The notes: generated by a model from the letters alone, not told the origin. Counted from the stretch's first letter, positions 1-9,115 are shown. The stretch: 64,000 nucleotides of DNA from Mesorhizobium loti (GCF_001510895.1 NZ_LPWA01000001.1:302841-366840), one strand, 5' to 3'. A program made the numbers and translations.

Positions 1-23
1 TCAAGACAGCATCGGGCGCGCTT

Positions 24-836
24 TCATCCACGGGGAGCTCGTGCGTCCACGTCCGTGATCAGCATATGCCCCGGCGATACGGTGATCGAGATCGCCAGTT
101 CTGCGCGAGCAAGGGCATCCTGAGCCGTTATGCTGCTGGCCCAGAACACCGGAACCTCCTCGTCCATCAGATCGACCGCATCGCCCCAGTCTGGAGCCAT
201 CATGTCGTATATTCCTATGATCGAAGGCTCTCCGACATGGATGGGAGAGCCGTGGGCATGCGGGAAGCCTGCCGTGAGCGCGCGAACCTTGTCGACGTCG
301 CGGCGCCTTACGGCGCGCATCGAGACGACCATCTCGCCACCGAACGGACCGGCACGGCAAGTTTCGATCCTGGTACGGAACTTGGGCAAGGCCTTGCCGC
401 AACCGATGCGGCGAAGTCTTACGCCCTTTTCGGCCAATGCAGCCTCTACGGTAAGCGAGCTCCCGAACGCGAAAGCCGCGAAATCATCCTGCCATAAATC
501 GATGATGTCCGTCTTCTGGCCGGTCAGTTCCCCGAAGCGATAGATGTTGTACTGGGGGGCATCGGTGCGGATATCGATATCGCCCAGCGCCGGGATCAAC
601 GGGCTGCCGGCCCGGCTCAGGCCCACCAATGGACAGGGTTTCGGGTTACGGACGCAAAACAGGTGGAAATCATCGGCGAAGCTGCGGGGTATTATCACGA
701 CGTTGGCCTGGAGCTTGCCGCGCGCAAGCCCACCAGTATGACCCTCATAGGCGCCCGTTCTGACAAGTCTGCGCAGCCTGTTCGCGTCGACTCGCCGCAA
801 ATCCTCGTAGATTGGTGAAATGGTCTGGCGAGGCAT
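24..836 (-). CDS. DUF1445 / YcsI-type putative hydro-lyase
   Basis: A 270-residue protein of the DUF1445 (D-glutamate cyclase-like / putative hydro-lyase) family. The family signature FCVRNPKPCPLVG is visible, preceded by a GLARGKLQANVVI stretch, and a GEPSIIGI motif lies near the C-terminus. The family is often found beside 5-oxoprolinase or allophanate-hydrolase genes, but the window edge hides that context. The ATG at 836 gives the usual family length. A TTG at 911 would add 25 residues that do not look conserved. It is transcribed toward the window edge and is separated from the T3SS by an AT-rich gap, so it probably lies outside the T3SS unit. Substrate is not predictable. Confidence 0.8.
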   Translation of the reverse strand: MPRQTISPIYEDLRRVDANRLRRLVRTGAYEGHTGGLARGKLQANVVIIPRSFADDFHLFCVRNPKPCPLVGLSRAGSPLIPALGDIDIRTDAPQYNIYRFGELTGQKTDIIDLWQDDFAAFAFGSSLTVEAALAEKGVRLRRIGCGKALPKFRTRIETCRAGPFGGEMVVSMRAVRRRDVDKVRALTAGFPHAHGSPIHVGEPSIIGIYDMMAPDWGDAVDLMDEEVPVFWASSITAQDALARAELAISITVSPGHMLITDVDARAPRG

Positions 837-997
837 GGCTTCCGATTGATATGCACATTTCAGAGGCGCGTCAGGAGGCGTAAGATCGTTGGCAGTTCGG
901 CTGCTTGTCAAATTATGATAATCTTTCCAGTGTGATAAAATCTATTTATTAGCCAGCCAAGGCTATCTCATATTCTAATAGTATAATCTTCTAATTC
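837..997. other. AT-rich intergenic boundary of the T3SS locus
   Basis: The stretch from about 905 to 1000 is strikingly AT-rich compared with the GC-rich coding DNA on both sides (runs such as ATAAAATCTATTTATTAG). It lies just downstream of sctT and just upstream of the DUF1445 gene. It may contain the DUF1445 promoter or mark an insertion boundary. No integrase, tRNA or clear direct repeat was seen here. Confidence 0.5.
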
Positions 998-1813
998 TTA
1001 TTGGCAGGTGCGGCAGCCGATCGCTTCTATTTGTCGGGCTGCCTCGCGCAGGAAACCAAGGTCCTGGTTCATGTAGAAAAGCAAAAAGCTCGAATAGAGG
1101 ACGAATACGAGGCTGAACACAGCTGTTTTCACCACCAGCGACAGCGCGAAAACATTGAGGTGCGGCGAGGCGCGCGCCAGGAAGGCGAGCACGATGTCGG
1201 ACAACAGCATGCTGATGATGAGCGGGAAGACCAAGGTCAGCGCCATGACCAGAATGCGGTTCAGCAAGCCGAGGAATATCCCGGCAGCGTCCTTGCTGAA
1301 TACCGGCAGAAGTTGATCGATCGGCCACAGACCATAGCTGTCGTAAAGACTGGTCAAGGAAAGCTGCAGGCCGCCCGCCGCAAGGTAGATCGTGACCATG
1401 ATGACGGTGAGCAAGGTGCCGGTGGCGCTCGTCTCGTGGGTCATCATCGGATCGATCAGCGTCCCCATCGAGGAACCGCGCTGGAGGTCCAGGATATCGC
1501 CGGCGGCTTCGGCAGCCCAGAAGGGTATGCCCATCGCCAGCCCGAGCGTTACCCCGACCACCACCTCCTTCAGGATGTAGACTGCGATCATCGTGGTCAC
1601 GATGTCAGTATTTGTCAGTTTGCTGACGATCATCGGAAAGACCGGAACCGCCAGCGCCAGGGCGACGCCATTGCGCAGCAGCCCAGGCAGCGGCACACGC
1701 GAAAAGAGCGGCATCAGCAGCATGAATCCGGTCATGCGTGCGAGCGCGAAAGCTCCCGCCAGCAAATAGAACTGAAGCTCCTTGACCGACGCGAAGAGTG
1801 GTTCGACCGCCAT
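998..1813 (-). CDS. sctT: T3SS export apparatus protein SctT (RhcT)
   Basis: A 271-residue polytopic membrane protein of the FliR/SpaR/YscT family, one of the core export-gate subunits (with SctR and SctS) in the inner membrane. Several hydrophobic helices span the length, with family-type stretches GFMLLMPLFSRVPLPG near residue 30 and VFPLIISMLLSDIVLAFLARASP near residues 190-210. It is the last gene of the leftward operon and starts 9 nt after sctS. In NGR234-type rhizobial clusters sctU normally follows sctT. Here it does not, and sctU lies about 28 kb away. The open reading frame is intact. Confidence 0.95.
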   Translation of the reverse strand: MAVEPLFASVKELQFYLLAGAFALARMTGFMLLMPLFSRVPLPGLLRNGVALALAVPVFPMIVSKLTNTDIVTTMIAVYILKEVVVGVTLGLAMGIPFWAAEAAGDILDLQRGSSMGTLIDPMMTHETSATGTLLTVIMVTIYLAAGGLQLSLTSLYDSYGLWPIDQLLPVFSKDAAGIFLGLLNRILVMALTLVFPLIISMLLSDIVLAFLARASPHLNVFALSLVVKTAVFSLVFVLYSSFLLFYMNQDLGFLREAARQIEAIGCRTCQ

Positions 1814-1822
1814 CCGCTTTCC

Positions 1823-2092
1823 TCAGCGCGTGACGACGGGGAATTCGTCCATCACTGTCGAGGCCTGCTGCGCGATCTGCTGGCCAAGCAGCGGGCCGAA
1901 TACGATGATGACCAGGAGGATCACCACGAGCTTGATCGTCTGCGGCAGGGACTGGTCCTGAATTTGCGTCAGCGCCTGGGCAAGCCCGACAAGGATGCCG
2001 ACGGCCAGGGCCGCAATGATTGCCGGGCTTGATGCAAACAGCACCGTCAGAAGCGCGCTTTGGACCTTCGCCAGGATGAAGTCATTGTCCAT
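1823..2092 (-). CDS. sctS: T3SS export apparatus protein SctS (RhcS)
   Basis: An 89-residue protein with two transmembrane helices, of the FliQ/SpaQ/YscS family. It forms part of the SctRST export-gate spiral. The central ALTQIQDQSLPQTIKL stretch matches the strongly conserved family loop (Q-Q-x-L-x-F/P). Length is typical. It lies 17 nt downstream of sctR and 9 nt upstream of sctT, so translation is probably coupled within the operon. Confidence 0.95.
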   Translation of the reverse strand: MDNDFILAKVQSALLTVLFASSPAIIAALAVGILVGLAQALTQIQDQSLPQTIKLVVILLVIIVFGPLLGQQIAQQASTVMDEFPVVTR

Positions 2093-2109
2093 TCAGGGCC
2101 TCGGCGGCG

Positions 2110-2763
2110 TCAGCCGTAACTCAGGATCAGGCCGTGCATCAGCCGTGACCAGCCATCAATGGCGACGAAAAGGAACAGTTTCAGCGGGATCGAGATGAGG
2201 ACCGGCGAGACCATGATCATGCCGAGCGTCATCAGGATGTTCGCGACAACGATGTCGATGATGAGGAAGGGAAGATAGAGCAGGAAGCCGATCTCAAACG
2301 CGCGCTTGAGCTCGGAGGCGACAAAAGCGGGAACCAGGATCGAGAGATCGTCGTCCCTGAGATTTTGGCGTGCCTGCTCCGGCCACAGGCGGTTGGTTCC
2401 ATCAAGAAAGAACTGCCGCTCTTCCGGCTGGGTGAATTTGATCAGGTGCTGCTGCAACGGTTCCCTGACCAGTTGCGCCGCCCTGGCAAGGTCGTCCGTC
2501 GTCCGGAACTGAACCTGCCCTTCCTGAAGCCGGCCCGACATCTCGCTCAGCAACGGTGTCGTGACGTAGACGGTGAGCACGAGCGCTATGCCGTAGAGCA
2601 CCAAATTGGGCGGCATCTGCTGGACCCCGAGCGCGTTGCGGACGAGAAAAAGCACGACCGAGATTTTCAGGAAGCCTGTCATTGTGACAACGGCCAGCGG
2701 CAGCAGCCCGACGAAGCCGACGGCAATCAGGATCCCGAGGAGATTGGGCGAATTGTCAAGCAT
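2110..2763 (-). CDS. sctR: T3SS export apparatus protein SctR (RhcR)
   Basis: A 217-residue member of the FliP/SpaP/YscR family and core subunit of the export gate. Conserved features are the N-terminal membrane helix, the FLKISVVLFLVRNALG motif at about residues 31-46 with the PPN that follows, and the C-terminal VSPVLISIPLKLFLFVAIDGW. It overlaps the end of sctQ by 8 nt, as expected for a compact sctQ-R-S-T unit. Confidence 0.96.
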   Translation of the reverse strand: MLDNSPNLLGILIAVGFVGLLPLAVVTMTGFLKISVVLFLVRNALGVQQMPPNLVLYGIALVLTVYVTTPLLSEMSGRLQEGQVQFRTTDDLARAAQLVREPLQQHLIKFTQPEERQFFLDGTNRLWPEQARQNLRDDDLSILVPAFVASELKRAFEIGFLLYLPFLIIDIVVANILMTLGMIMVSPVLISIPLKLFLFVAIDGWSRLMHGLILSYG

Positions 2764-3862
2764 TGTCGAACATGCGCTCTATCCTGACGCCCAGGCTTTC
2801 CCCAATGCGCACGATCTCTCCGCGGCCGACGCGTTTGCCGTTGGCCAGGATATCGACTGCCGGCTTCGTGACGTCGGCGAGGGGAACGATTGCGCCAGGC
2901 GCAAGCTGCCTTACCTCTCCAACGGGCATTGCCGTGCGGCCGATCTCGAAGGCAAGCGCGACCGGCAACTCGTCGAGGGTTGACTCTTCCAATGTCTGGC
3001 CGGCTGGCGGTGTGCTTTGGCTCATGGTCCACTCCCATTTCGATCCTGCAATTGCGGCCGGCGCGGCAAGCAGCCGTGGCCCCTCAGCCGTCAGACTGAC
3101 CGGGGCAAAGAGGCGCTCGGCGATGACGAAAGTCGCCACGCCTTCTTCCGCCACGTCATCGAAAAGAACCATGTCGTCGGGCCGCAGGCTTTGAAGCTCG
3201 CCAAGGCTGATCATCAGTGCACCGCGTCGGAGGCTGACGGGCAGCGGGACGCCGGCCGGAATTGGCGCCTTCGCCTTCCCGATCTCGTCGAGAATGCGGC
3301 CGATCCGCGTCGCAAGGCCGGCACTATTCGTGTTCAGGACGCAGTCTATCGGCTCGCCCTCGCCGGTCAGGACAAAAGCATATGAGCCTTCATCCGAAAC
3401 GACATCTCTGCGCTCGATCGACGTGATCGATATCCCCTCGCCCAGCCGCCCTTCGATCCATTGGAGATCCTCCTCGAGAACGGACTCCAACAAGAGCGCG
3501 GCGTGAACTGGTGCCAGCTGCCCCATGTCGACCAGCTCGTCCGCCATGACGAGACCCCGTTCGACAATGGTAAGCGGCAGGCGCAATTTCCCCGCCGCCT
3601 CGCCGACGGTGAACGCAATCGTGCACCGCCGCTGGTCGGCGGCGTTCGGCCCCGGCCAGACAGCCGCGATCGCCATGGTTTTCCCCGCGATCGTGATCTG
3701 CGCGGGAACGCGGCGGCGGTAGAAGGCGTTCAACGCGCCAACCTCCATCGCCGCGACCGATTCCAAGGTCAACGGCTCACCAAGGTTCGACCCCATGGCC
3801 GCGCGTTTCACCGGGTTTCCCCGCGCTTTCCTGCTTGCCGACGCCAAGGATTGAGGCATCAC
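2756..3862 (-). CDS. sctQ: T3SS cytoplasmic sorting-platform protein SctQ (RhcQ)
   Basis: A 368-residue C-ring/sorting-platform protein. The C-terminal part (about residues 290-365) is a SpoA/SPOA-type domain related to FliN: LDELPVALAFEIGRTAMPVGEVRQL, then a hydrophobic VDILANGKRVGRGEIVRIGESLGVRI ending. A first, weaker SpoA-like segment lies around residues 190-260. In the cell it would recruit SctK, SctL and the ATPase SctN under the export gate. It starts 28 nt after sctO. No obvious internal start for a separate C-terminal product was checked in detail. Confidence 0.92.
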   Translation of the reverse strand: MMPQSLASASRKARGNPVKRAAMGSNLGEPLTLESVAAMEVGALNAFYRRRVPAQITIAGKTMAIAAVWPGPNAADQRRCTIAFTVGEAAGKLRLPLTIVERGLVMADELVDMGQLAPVHAALLLESVLEEDLQWIEGRLGEGISITSIERRDVVSDEGSYAFVLTGEGEPIDCVLNTNSAGLATRIGRILDEIGKAKAPIPAGVPLPVSLRRGALMISLGELQSLRPDDMVLFDDVAEEGVATFVIAERLFAPVSLTAEGPRLLAAPAAIAGSKWEWTMSQSTPPAGQTLEESTLDELPVALAFEIGRTAMPVGEVRQLAPGAIVPLADVTKPAVDILANGKRVGRGEIVRIGESLGVRIERMFDNA

Positions 3863-3890
3863 ACCGCCACACTCACGATCATGGTTTGGG

Positions 3891-4379
3891 CTATCGTTCT
3901 GGAGAGATGCGCGTTACGGCGCGCTCCTCATCCTCTGAAAGCTCGGCCAGCGCGAGACCACGACCCGCGCTGCGTTTGATCAGATGTTCCAACAGCCGGT
4001 CCAGTTTCGTCACGGCTTTCATGGACTTGCGATGATCCTCACGAGCCGCCGACAACTCCGCTTTGCGTCGCTGCTCGGCCATGCCTGTCTCCCGCTCGCT
4101 TTCCCGCAATTGCTCGGTCTCCCTGGCGGCGGTCTCGAACCACCCCTGGAGCGAGGAGAGTCTGATGGCATTCACTGAATGTCCAACGAGCGACCCGAAC
4201 GCTGCGTCCTCGGCGTCGGCTGTCGCTTGAAGATGCTGCGCGACGGCCGTCGCCGCCTTCCGAGCCTCCCCGGCCGCCCGCTGCGCAGCGGCGCGTCTTC
4301 TGATGACCGCTTCCTGTGCGCGTTCTTCGCGGTGTCGACGGAGATCGCGCAAGCGAGCGATCACGTCACGATCCTTCAT
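3891..4379 (-). CDS. sctO: T3SS ATPase stalk protein SctO (YscO/FliJ-like; y4yJ position)
   Basis: A 162-residue, highly charged, helical protein rich in Glu, Arg, Ala and Gln with a coiled-coil pattern throughout, as expected of SctO/FliJ stalk proteins that contact the ATPase hexamer and SctV. Sequence conservation in this family is low, and the call rests on coiled-coil composition, size and position between sctN and sctQ. The ATG at 4379 overlaps the end of sctN by 14 nt. Longer versions of the frame upstream are sctN antiphase sequence and were rejected. Confidence 0.85.
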   Translation of the reverse strand: MKDRDVIARLRDLRRHREERAQEAVIRRRAAAQRAAGEARKAATAVAQHLQATADAEDAAFGSLVGHSVNAIRLSSLQGWFETAARETEQLRESERETGMAEQRRKAELSAAREDHRKSMKAVTKLDRLLEHLIKRSAGRGLALAELSEDEERAVTRISPER

Positions 4380-5724
4380 TGACGATCTCCCGCATGCGTT
4401 GGCGTGTTTTCTCGATGGACTCATGCGTGGCGGATGCCTGGCGCAGAAAGGCGTTGATCGTGTCGATCTTCTCCACCGCCTCGTCCGCAACCGCGTCGCT
4501 GCCCTTTTCATATTCGCCGACGCGCAACAGCAGCTCGACGTCGGCGTAGCGGGCGAGCAGCTCGCGCATGCGACCGGCGTCGGACCGATGCCCAGGCGGC
4601 ACCACCGTGTCCATGAGGCGGCTGCGGCTGCGCAGCACGTCGATGGCCGGGAAATGATTGCGCTGTGCAAGTTCGTTCGACAGGAAGACGTGGCCGTCGA
4701 GAAGCGCCTGGATTTCCTCGGCGACCGGATCCAGCGTGCCATCGCCCTCCAGAAGGACGCTGTAGAGGCTGGTGATCGAACCAACGCGACCGGGCCCCGC
4801 GCGCTCGAGCAGACGCGGCAGGACCGCAAACAGCGAAGAGGGAAAACCGCGGCGCGTCGGCGGCTCGCCTGAAGCCAAACCGATCTCGCGCTGAGCGCGG
4901 GCAAACCGCGTTATGTTGTCCATTGCCAACAGGACATGCTTGCCCTGGTCGCGGAAATATTCGGCAATGCTGGTCGCCACATAGGCCGCCTTGACGCGCT
5001 CGATGGCGGGCCGGTCGGAGGTCGCGACGACGATGACTGCCCGCGCCAGCCCTTCCGGCCCAAGCTGATGCTGGACGAATTCGCGCACTTCACGTCCGCG
5101 TTCGCCGACAAGAGCAACCACAGCGATGTCTGCGTCGGTGCCGGTGACGATGTCGGAAAGCAGAACCGACTTGCCGACGCCCGGTTCGCCGAAGATACCG
5201 ACGCGCTGCCCGCGTGCGCAGGTGAGCAGTCCATCGAGGGCGCGGATTCCGAGCTGGATCGGCTCGGAGATCAAGCTGCGTTCCAGTGGCGACGGCGGAT
5301 AGGCATTGACCGGATAGCTGCTGGTGATGCCATCCGGAGAAAGTGGCTTACCATCCAATGGCTCGCCGAGCGCGCTGATCACGCGACCGAGAAGCCCGGG
5401 CCCGACCGGCACCGACTGGTCCTTCCCGGTCGCAACCACTTCGGTCAGGCTTGAAAGGCCCGTCAGATCGCCCAGCGGGACCAGGATTGCCATCTCGTCC
5501 ATAAGGCCGACGACTTCGGCCTTGGTTGCCTTGCCTGTCCTGGGGTCCAGGAGGTCGCATATCTCGCCGATCCGGACTTCCTCCACCGTCGCATGGATGA
5601 CGGTACCGGTCACCCGCCGCACACGTCCCCTGCGGGGCCGGCTGGCATTGTCGCGCAAACCTGACCGCAGCCCGGGAATGATGGATGCGAGCCGGCTTTC
5701 TATGTCGGCGGCGGGGCCCGTCAT
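4366..5724 (-). CDS. sctN: T3SS ATPase SctN (RhcN)
   Basis: A 452-residue T3SS ATPase of the FliI/F1-beta family, which powers chaperone release and substrate unfolding. Walker A is GEPGVGKS at about residues 179-186. A Walker B-like VLLAMDNITRFARAQREIGL region follows, with the family's ASGEPPTRRGFPSSLFAVLPRLLERAG segment downstream. The ATG at 5724 forms an ATGA overlap with the sctL stop, so translation is coupled. An upstream extension of the frame lies inside sctL and was rejected. Length and motifs are complete. Confidence 0.97.
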   Translation of the reverse strand: MTGPAADIESRLASIIPGLRSGLRDNASRPRRGRVRRVTGTVIHATVEEVRIGEICDLLDPRTGKATKAEVVGLMDEMAILVPLGDLTGLSSLTEVVATGKDQSVPVGPGLLGRVISALGEPLDGKPLSPDGITSSYPVNAYPPSPLERSLISEPIQLGIRALDGLLTCARGQRVGIFGEPGVGKSVLLSDIVTGTDADIAVVALVGERGREVREFVQHQLGPEGLARAVIVVATSDRPAIERVKAAYVATSIAEYFRDQGKHVLLAMDNITRFARAQREIGLASGEPPTRRGFPSSLFAVLPRLLERAGPGRVGSITSLYSVLLEGDGTLDPVAEEIQALLDGHVFLSNELAQRNHFPAIDVLRSRSRLMDTVVPPGHRSDAGRMRELLARYADVELLLRVGEYEKGSDAVADEAVEKIDTINAFLRQASATHESIEKTRQRMREIVNEGS

Positions 5725-6341
5725 GCCGGCCCCCCGGCCTTTGACACGAGCGCATCGGCGATGGCATCGAGCTGCGCGCCGATGCTGGCATCGATGACGG
5801 CAACATCGGTCGACAGAATGCACGCGTCTGCCGCAAGCGTGTCATCCCCGTCGATCTCGACCGTCATGCCGGGATCGCTCTCTCGCAAGACCGCGCGCAG
5901 CTCATCGCGGACCCTGCCAACCGAAGCGGGATGGACGCGCACCTTCAGATATTTGGCGCGGCGGATTTCAGCGATGGCTTGCCCGGCCGCCTTGGCGACA
6001 AGCATGCTCACGTCAAACTCCCCCAGCATCCGCCTGACGACATCGAGGGCCAGACCGGTGACCTCGGCGTCCAGCCCGGCGAGGTAGCGATCCACCTTGA
6101 TCGTCGTCTCGCTCACCAAACGCGCGGCATCCGCGTCGCCTTGCACCTTGCCGTCCTCATAGCCCTGCGCATATTCGGCCGCATAGGCTCGCCGAGCGGC
6201 CTCGCGCATCTGCTGCGCATCACGCCTGGCCTCGTCGAGGAAGGCATATCCATCCAGCCATGCGCGCGCTTCGTCGGCGCGCAGAATGCGGGCGCGAGGG
6301 CGCCTGGGCACAGCATTGATCGCGTTGTCCGGTTCGACCAT
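5721..6341 (-). CDS. sctL: T3SS stator protein SctL (NolV-like)
   Basis: A 206-residue FliH/YscL/NolV-family peripheral stalk that links the ATPase to SctQ. Residues 30-100 form a long amphipathic helix (EARRDAQQMREAARRAYAAEYAQGYEDG) that includes the family's EYAxGYEDG-like pattern. A globular C-terminal ATPase-binding region follows (VHPASVGRVRDEL, then a D-G-D-D-T-L-A-A-D-A-C-I-L-S-T motif). The start is the ATG at 6341, 5 nt after sctK. Upstream parts of the same open frame are sctK and sctJ antiphase sequence. Confidence 0.93.
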   Translation of the reverse strand: MVEPDNAINAVPRRPRARILRADEARAWLDGYAFLDEARRDAQQMREAARRAYAAEYAQGYEDGKVQGDADAARLVSETTIKVDRYLAGLDAEVTGLALDVVRRMLGEFDVSMLVAKAAGQAIAEIRRAKYLKVRVHPASVGRVRDELRAVLRESDPGMTVEIDGDDTLAADACILSTDVAVIDASIGAQLDAIADALVSKAGGPA

Positions 6342-6346
6342 GTTGA

Positions 6347-6967
6347 CTAACGCACCGCTCGTCGAACAATCGCCGGACCAACCTCGGCAAATGGTACCGC
6401 CGCCGTCTGGTCGATGAGTTCGTGTGGCATCAGCTTGAGGCGAACCCGCATGCTCGTATCGCGGGGCATCGTCTGACACCAGGCGCCGAGGCAGCTCAAA
6501 CCGTCGGCAAGGACACGACCATGGACCTCTTCCAAGGGCTCCAGAGGCTGAACCGGCCCAGCCAAGTCGCGGTTGGCGACGGCAAAGGAGCAGATATCCG
6601 CGCCGAGAGCTGCCTGCAGCGCAGCCGCTTCGCGCCCGTCGATGACGGCGGCAATGCTGCCTGCCCGATAGATTGCGCCCGAGCGAAGCGCAAGCTCCTC
6701 CAACTCTTCGCCCGACAACAAGGCGATCATCCGATCCGCTTCGTCGGCCGGCTCGCCGGCTGCGCAAGAAAGCCCGTAGTGATCGAGGAGAAGCTTCGAC
6801 AACCGCTCTTGCAGGCGCTGTGACTGGCGCATGCGCTCGCAGGCAGCCTCGCCGATCGTGCCGCCAAAGCATTCCGCGAGCCGGGCGGCGTCCGTGTACC
6901 CTGCGGGATTGCATAGGAACGCCCGCCATTGCGGGCTGGCGGTTTGCTTCGGATCGGTCTGGATCAT
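6347..6967 (-). CDS. sctK: T3SS sorting-platform protein SctK (NolU-like)
   Basis: A 206-residue protein at the NolU/YscK position between sctJ and sctL. SctK links the SctD ring to SctQ pods. The SctK/HrpD signature is loose, but features such as the N-terminal WRAFLCNPAGY, a helical LSKLLLDHYGL stretch and length fit NolU-type proteins. The ATG at 6967 overlaps the sctJ stop by 4 nt (ATGA). Function is assigned mostly from synteny with the nolB-rhcJ-nolU-nolV-rhcN order of rhizobial T3SS operons. Confidence 0.85.
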   Translation of the reverse strand: MIQTDPKQTASPQWRAFLCNPAGYTDAARLAECFGGTIGEAACERMRQSQRLQERLSKLLLDHYGLSCAAGEPADEADRMIALLSGEELEELALRSGAIYRAGSIAAVIDGREAAALQAALGADICSFAVANRDLAGPVQPLEPLEEVHGRVLADGLSCLGAWCQTMPRDTSMRVRLKLMPHELIDQTAAVPFAEVGPAIVRRAVR

Positions 6968-7803
6968 GTCTTTCTCGCCGGCGTTGCAACCGCGTCGAGC
7001 GCATAGACCCCAGGCCGTCGATACCACTGGACGTAGGCCAGCCGAGCAGCAAGCGCGAGTATGGTCGCCGCCATGCCGTAGAACAGCCACATCGCCGCGG
7101 CGACGCTGTCCGGATGCATCCAAAGACCAAGGAATGTGGTGAAACCTGCTTCGCCGGTCTCCTGCTCGGAGGGTGTCGCGGCAACCGGAATGAGGGTCAC
7201 GGAGACATTGTCGTAGGTCAGTCCCGCGACGCCTTTGGCCACCAGCATCTTGACCTGCGGGATCAGCTCGTTCATCGGGACCGATGCGCGATGGCGGATG
7301 AAGACGGAGGCGGACGACGGCACCAACCGCTGTCTCAACGGATCATTCTCGGGAAGGACGAGGTGAACGCGCGCGGAAAGCACGCCGTCGATATCGGAGA
7401 TCGTCTGCGACAGCTCCTGGCTCAGGCCATAGATCATCGTCGCGCGCTCTTCCACCGGCGAGGAGACGAGCCCGTCTCGCTTGAACACCTCGCCCAGCGT
7501 CTGGAATTCCTGCTTGGGCAATCCGCTTTCGTCGAGAACCGCCATCGCGTCCGCGAAGCGGTTCTTCTCCACGAAGACCGCCATCTTCCCGTCCTTGCCG
7601 GCTTCGCGCTGGGCCGGTATTCCATGACGCACCAACGTGGCCACGACCTCATTGGCTTGCCGCTGATCGAGGTTGGAATACAGCTCTTCCGAGCAGGCCT
7701 GCAGCGCAAGCATGCCAATGATTACGATTGCCACGCGGCGCCAGGCGCCGCATCGATCGACGAGCGTTGACCGCCACGGCAGGAATATTGCGCCCACGAA
7801 CAC
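6964..7803 (-). CDS. sctJ: T3SS inner-membrane ring lipoprotein SctJ (RhcJ)
   Basis: A 279-residue YscJ/FliF-family lipoprotein. A hydrophobic signal ends in LALQAC, a lipobox with Cys37. Two ring-building modules follow: YSNLDQRQANEVVATLVRHGIPA, then the ISDIDGVLSARVHLVLPENDPL motif typical of SctJ. A C-terminal membrane anchor lies at about residues 235-260. The GTG at 7803 is preferred because it gives a full signal peptide. It lies 10 nt after sctI. It forms the inner-membrane ring with SctD. Confidence 0.95.
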   Translation of the reverse strand: MFVGAIFLPWRSTLVDRCGAWRRVAIVIIGMLALQACSEELYSNLDQRQANEVVATLVRHGIPAQREAGKDGKMAVFVEKNRFADAMAVLDESGLPKQEFQTLGEVFKRDGLVSSPVEERATMIYGLSQELSQTISDIDGVLSARVHLVLPENDPLRQRLVPSSASVFIRHRASVPMNELIPQVKMLVAKGVAGLTYDNVSVTLIPVAATPSEQETGEAGFTTFLGLWMHPDSVAAAMWLFYGMAATILALAARLAYVQWYRRPGVYALDAVATPARKT

Positions 7804-7813
7804 CCCGTCGCGT

Positions 7814-8446
7814 TTACTGCTGCTTGATCAGCGTGCTTGTGGACGAGGTGACAGCGGTCACGCTGCTCGTTACGACCTCGAGATTGGCGGCCGCCCACAT
7901 CACGGAAATGGACCGTTCGAGAAGTTGCTCGGCATTCTTTGCCGGAGAGTCTCCGCTTTCCTTGCCTGACGAAGCCGTCTTGCCGGCGCCATCCTGCATC
8001 GCGGCTTTTTCAGCGTTTGCGGGGACGTTGGCCTGGCCAAGGGCTTTCTGGACCTGTTGCATGGTGCCTTCCAGTGACTGCACCGCAGAACCAAACAGCG
8101 CCGATGGATCCGTGAACGTTCCGCCTCCCGACTTCTCCACCTCTGCCAGATAGTCGAAGAGCTTGTGCTCGACGATCGGCTCGGTCTTGTCCGATCCGGA
8201 GGATTGCCCGGCCATTGCAGGACTGGCGCCGGAGGATGCCTGCGCCACCTGCTGGCCCGCCGGCGTGGTGACGTCGCCGCGCTGAGGTACATTGACCTTC
8301 GCGGCGTCGTGCTTTTCCCGGCCAGCGCCGACCATTCGGTTGCCAGGCTGCGCCGTCGCGCCGGCAGTGATCTGCTGCTGCGAGGCAAGGCTGGTGGTCA
8401 TGTTGGCGAGCGTGGCCTCCAAGGCTCCAATCGGTGCGATCTGCAT
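7814..8446 (-). CDS. sctI: T3SS inner-rod protein candidate SctI (NolB-like)
   Basis: A 210-residue protein upstream of sctJ, the position of nolB in rhizobial systems, a gene now regarded as the SctI inner-rod/needle-adapter. The long N-terminal part is low in complexity and rich in Ala, Gly, Ser and Gln. The conserved-looking part is the C-terminal helix (ERSISVMWAAANLEVVTSSV and following), which resembles rod and needle C-termini. It would be an early secreted substrate. The ATG at 8446 has an AAGGGCAGG-type ribosome site. The family is poorly conserved, so position carries much of the assignment. Confidence 0.8.
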   Translation of the reverse strand: MQIAPIGALEATLANMTTSLASQQQITAGATAQPGNRMVGAGREKHDAAKVNVPQRGDVTTPAGQQVAQASSGASPAMAGQSSGSDKTEPIVEHKLFDYLAEVEKSGGGTFTDPSALFGSAVQSLEGTMQQVQKALGQANVPANAEKAAMQDGAGKTASSGKESGDSPAKNAEQLLERSISVMWAAANLEVVTSSVTAVTSSTSTLIKQQ

Positions 8447-8467
8447 GAAACCTGCCCTTCCGCTTTC

Positions 8468-9115
8468 CTAGTTCGTCTTGCCGGAGGGCACATTCTGCGC
8501 CTCCGCCTGTTTCCCGCGGAAAACGCGGACCGACATAACCTTGCCGGGATCCGGCTTCGCGCTCGGCACAACGGCAACTCCGAGCGTCTTGCGAACGAGT
8601 TCGACGTAGGATGGCGGTCCCGACACCGAGATGACATCGTCCTCCTTGGAGACCTTTATCGGAAACCTTGGATCGATGACGTCCAACCGTGAAAGCCGCT
8701 CTTCGGCATGCGCTGCCGCATTGGCGTCAAGCGGGATCATTTCCGTCTGCACTTCTGATTCGGTCGCAACATTCATGACGATGCCGTCAAAATGCCAGAC
8801 CAGGCCGTATCGATTGCAGATCTCGTCCAGAAATTCGCGGGCCGTGCCCACCGGCATGCCGGCGCTCAGTCGCCCCTTGACGAGCTTGCTGACCCGCATG
8901 GGCGTGCCCATGTTGCGGCCAAGTTCGACCAGCGCGTCCGTCACCGATTGATCGACCGTGATGTATCTGTACGGGCCGGCAGGCCAGCGCGGTTCAGCGG
9001 CATTCGCCCGCAGCGCATGTCCAAACGCGAGGATCGCCGCAAGGCTGCCAATGACGATGGCAGCCTTGGCTCCCGACAGAAAATCCGCATGGCAGGTACC
9101 GCGTCCCGTCAACAT
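8468..9115 (-). CDS. rhcC1: T3SS secretin N-terminal half, SctC1 (RhcC1)
   Basis: A 215-residue protein carrying only the periplasmic N0/N1 domains of a T3SS secretin. It has a signal-anchor region (AAIVIGSLAAILAFGHALRA) with probable cleavage after ANA. The segment GLVWHFDGIVMNVATESEVQTEMI matches the N0 domain of T3SS secretins, and a second alpha/beta module ends near residue 175. No secretin channel domain follows. In rhizobial T3SSs the secretin is split into rhcC1 and rhcC2, and the channel half here lies about 17 kb away at 26233. It is the first gene of the leftward operon. Confidence 0.92.
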   Translation of the reverse strand: MLTGRGTCHADFLSGAKAAIVIGSLAAILAFGHALRANAAEPRWPAGPYRYITVDQSVTDALVELGRNMGTPMRVSKLVKGRLSAGMPVGTAREFLDEICNRYGLVWHFDGIVMNVATESEVQTEMIPLDANAAAHAEERLSRLDVIDPRFPIKVSKEDDVISVSGPPSYVELVRKTLGVAVVPSAKPDPGKVMSVRVFRGKQAEAQNVPSGKTN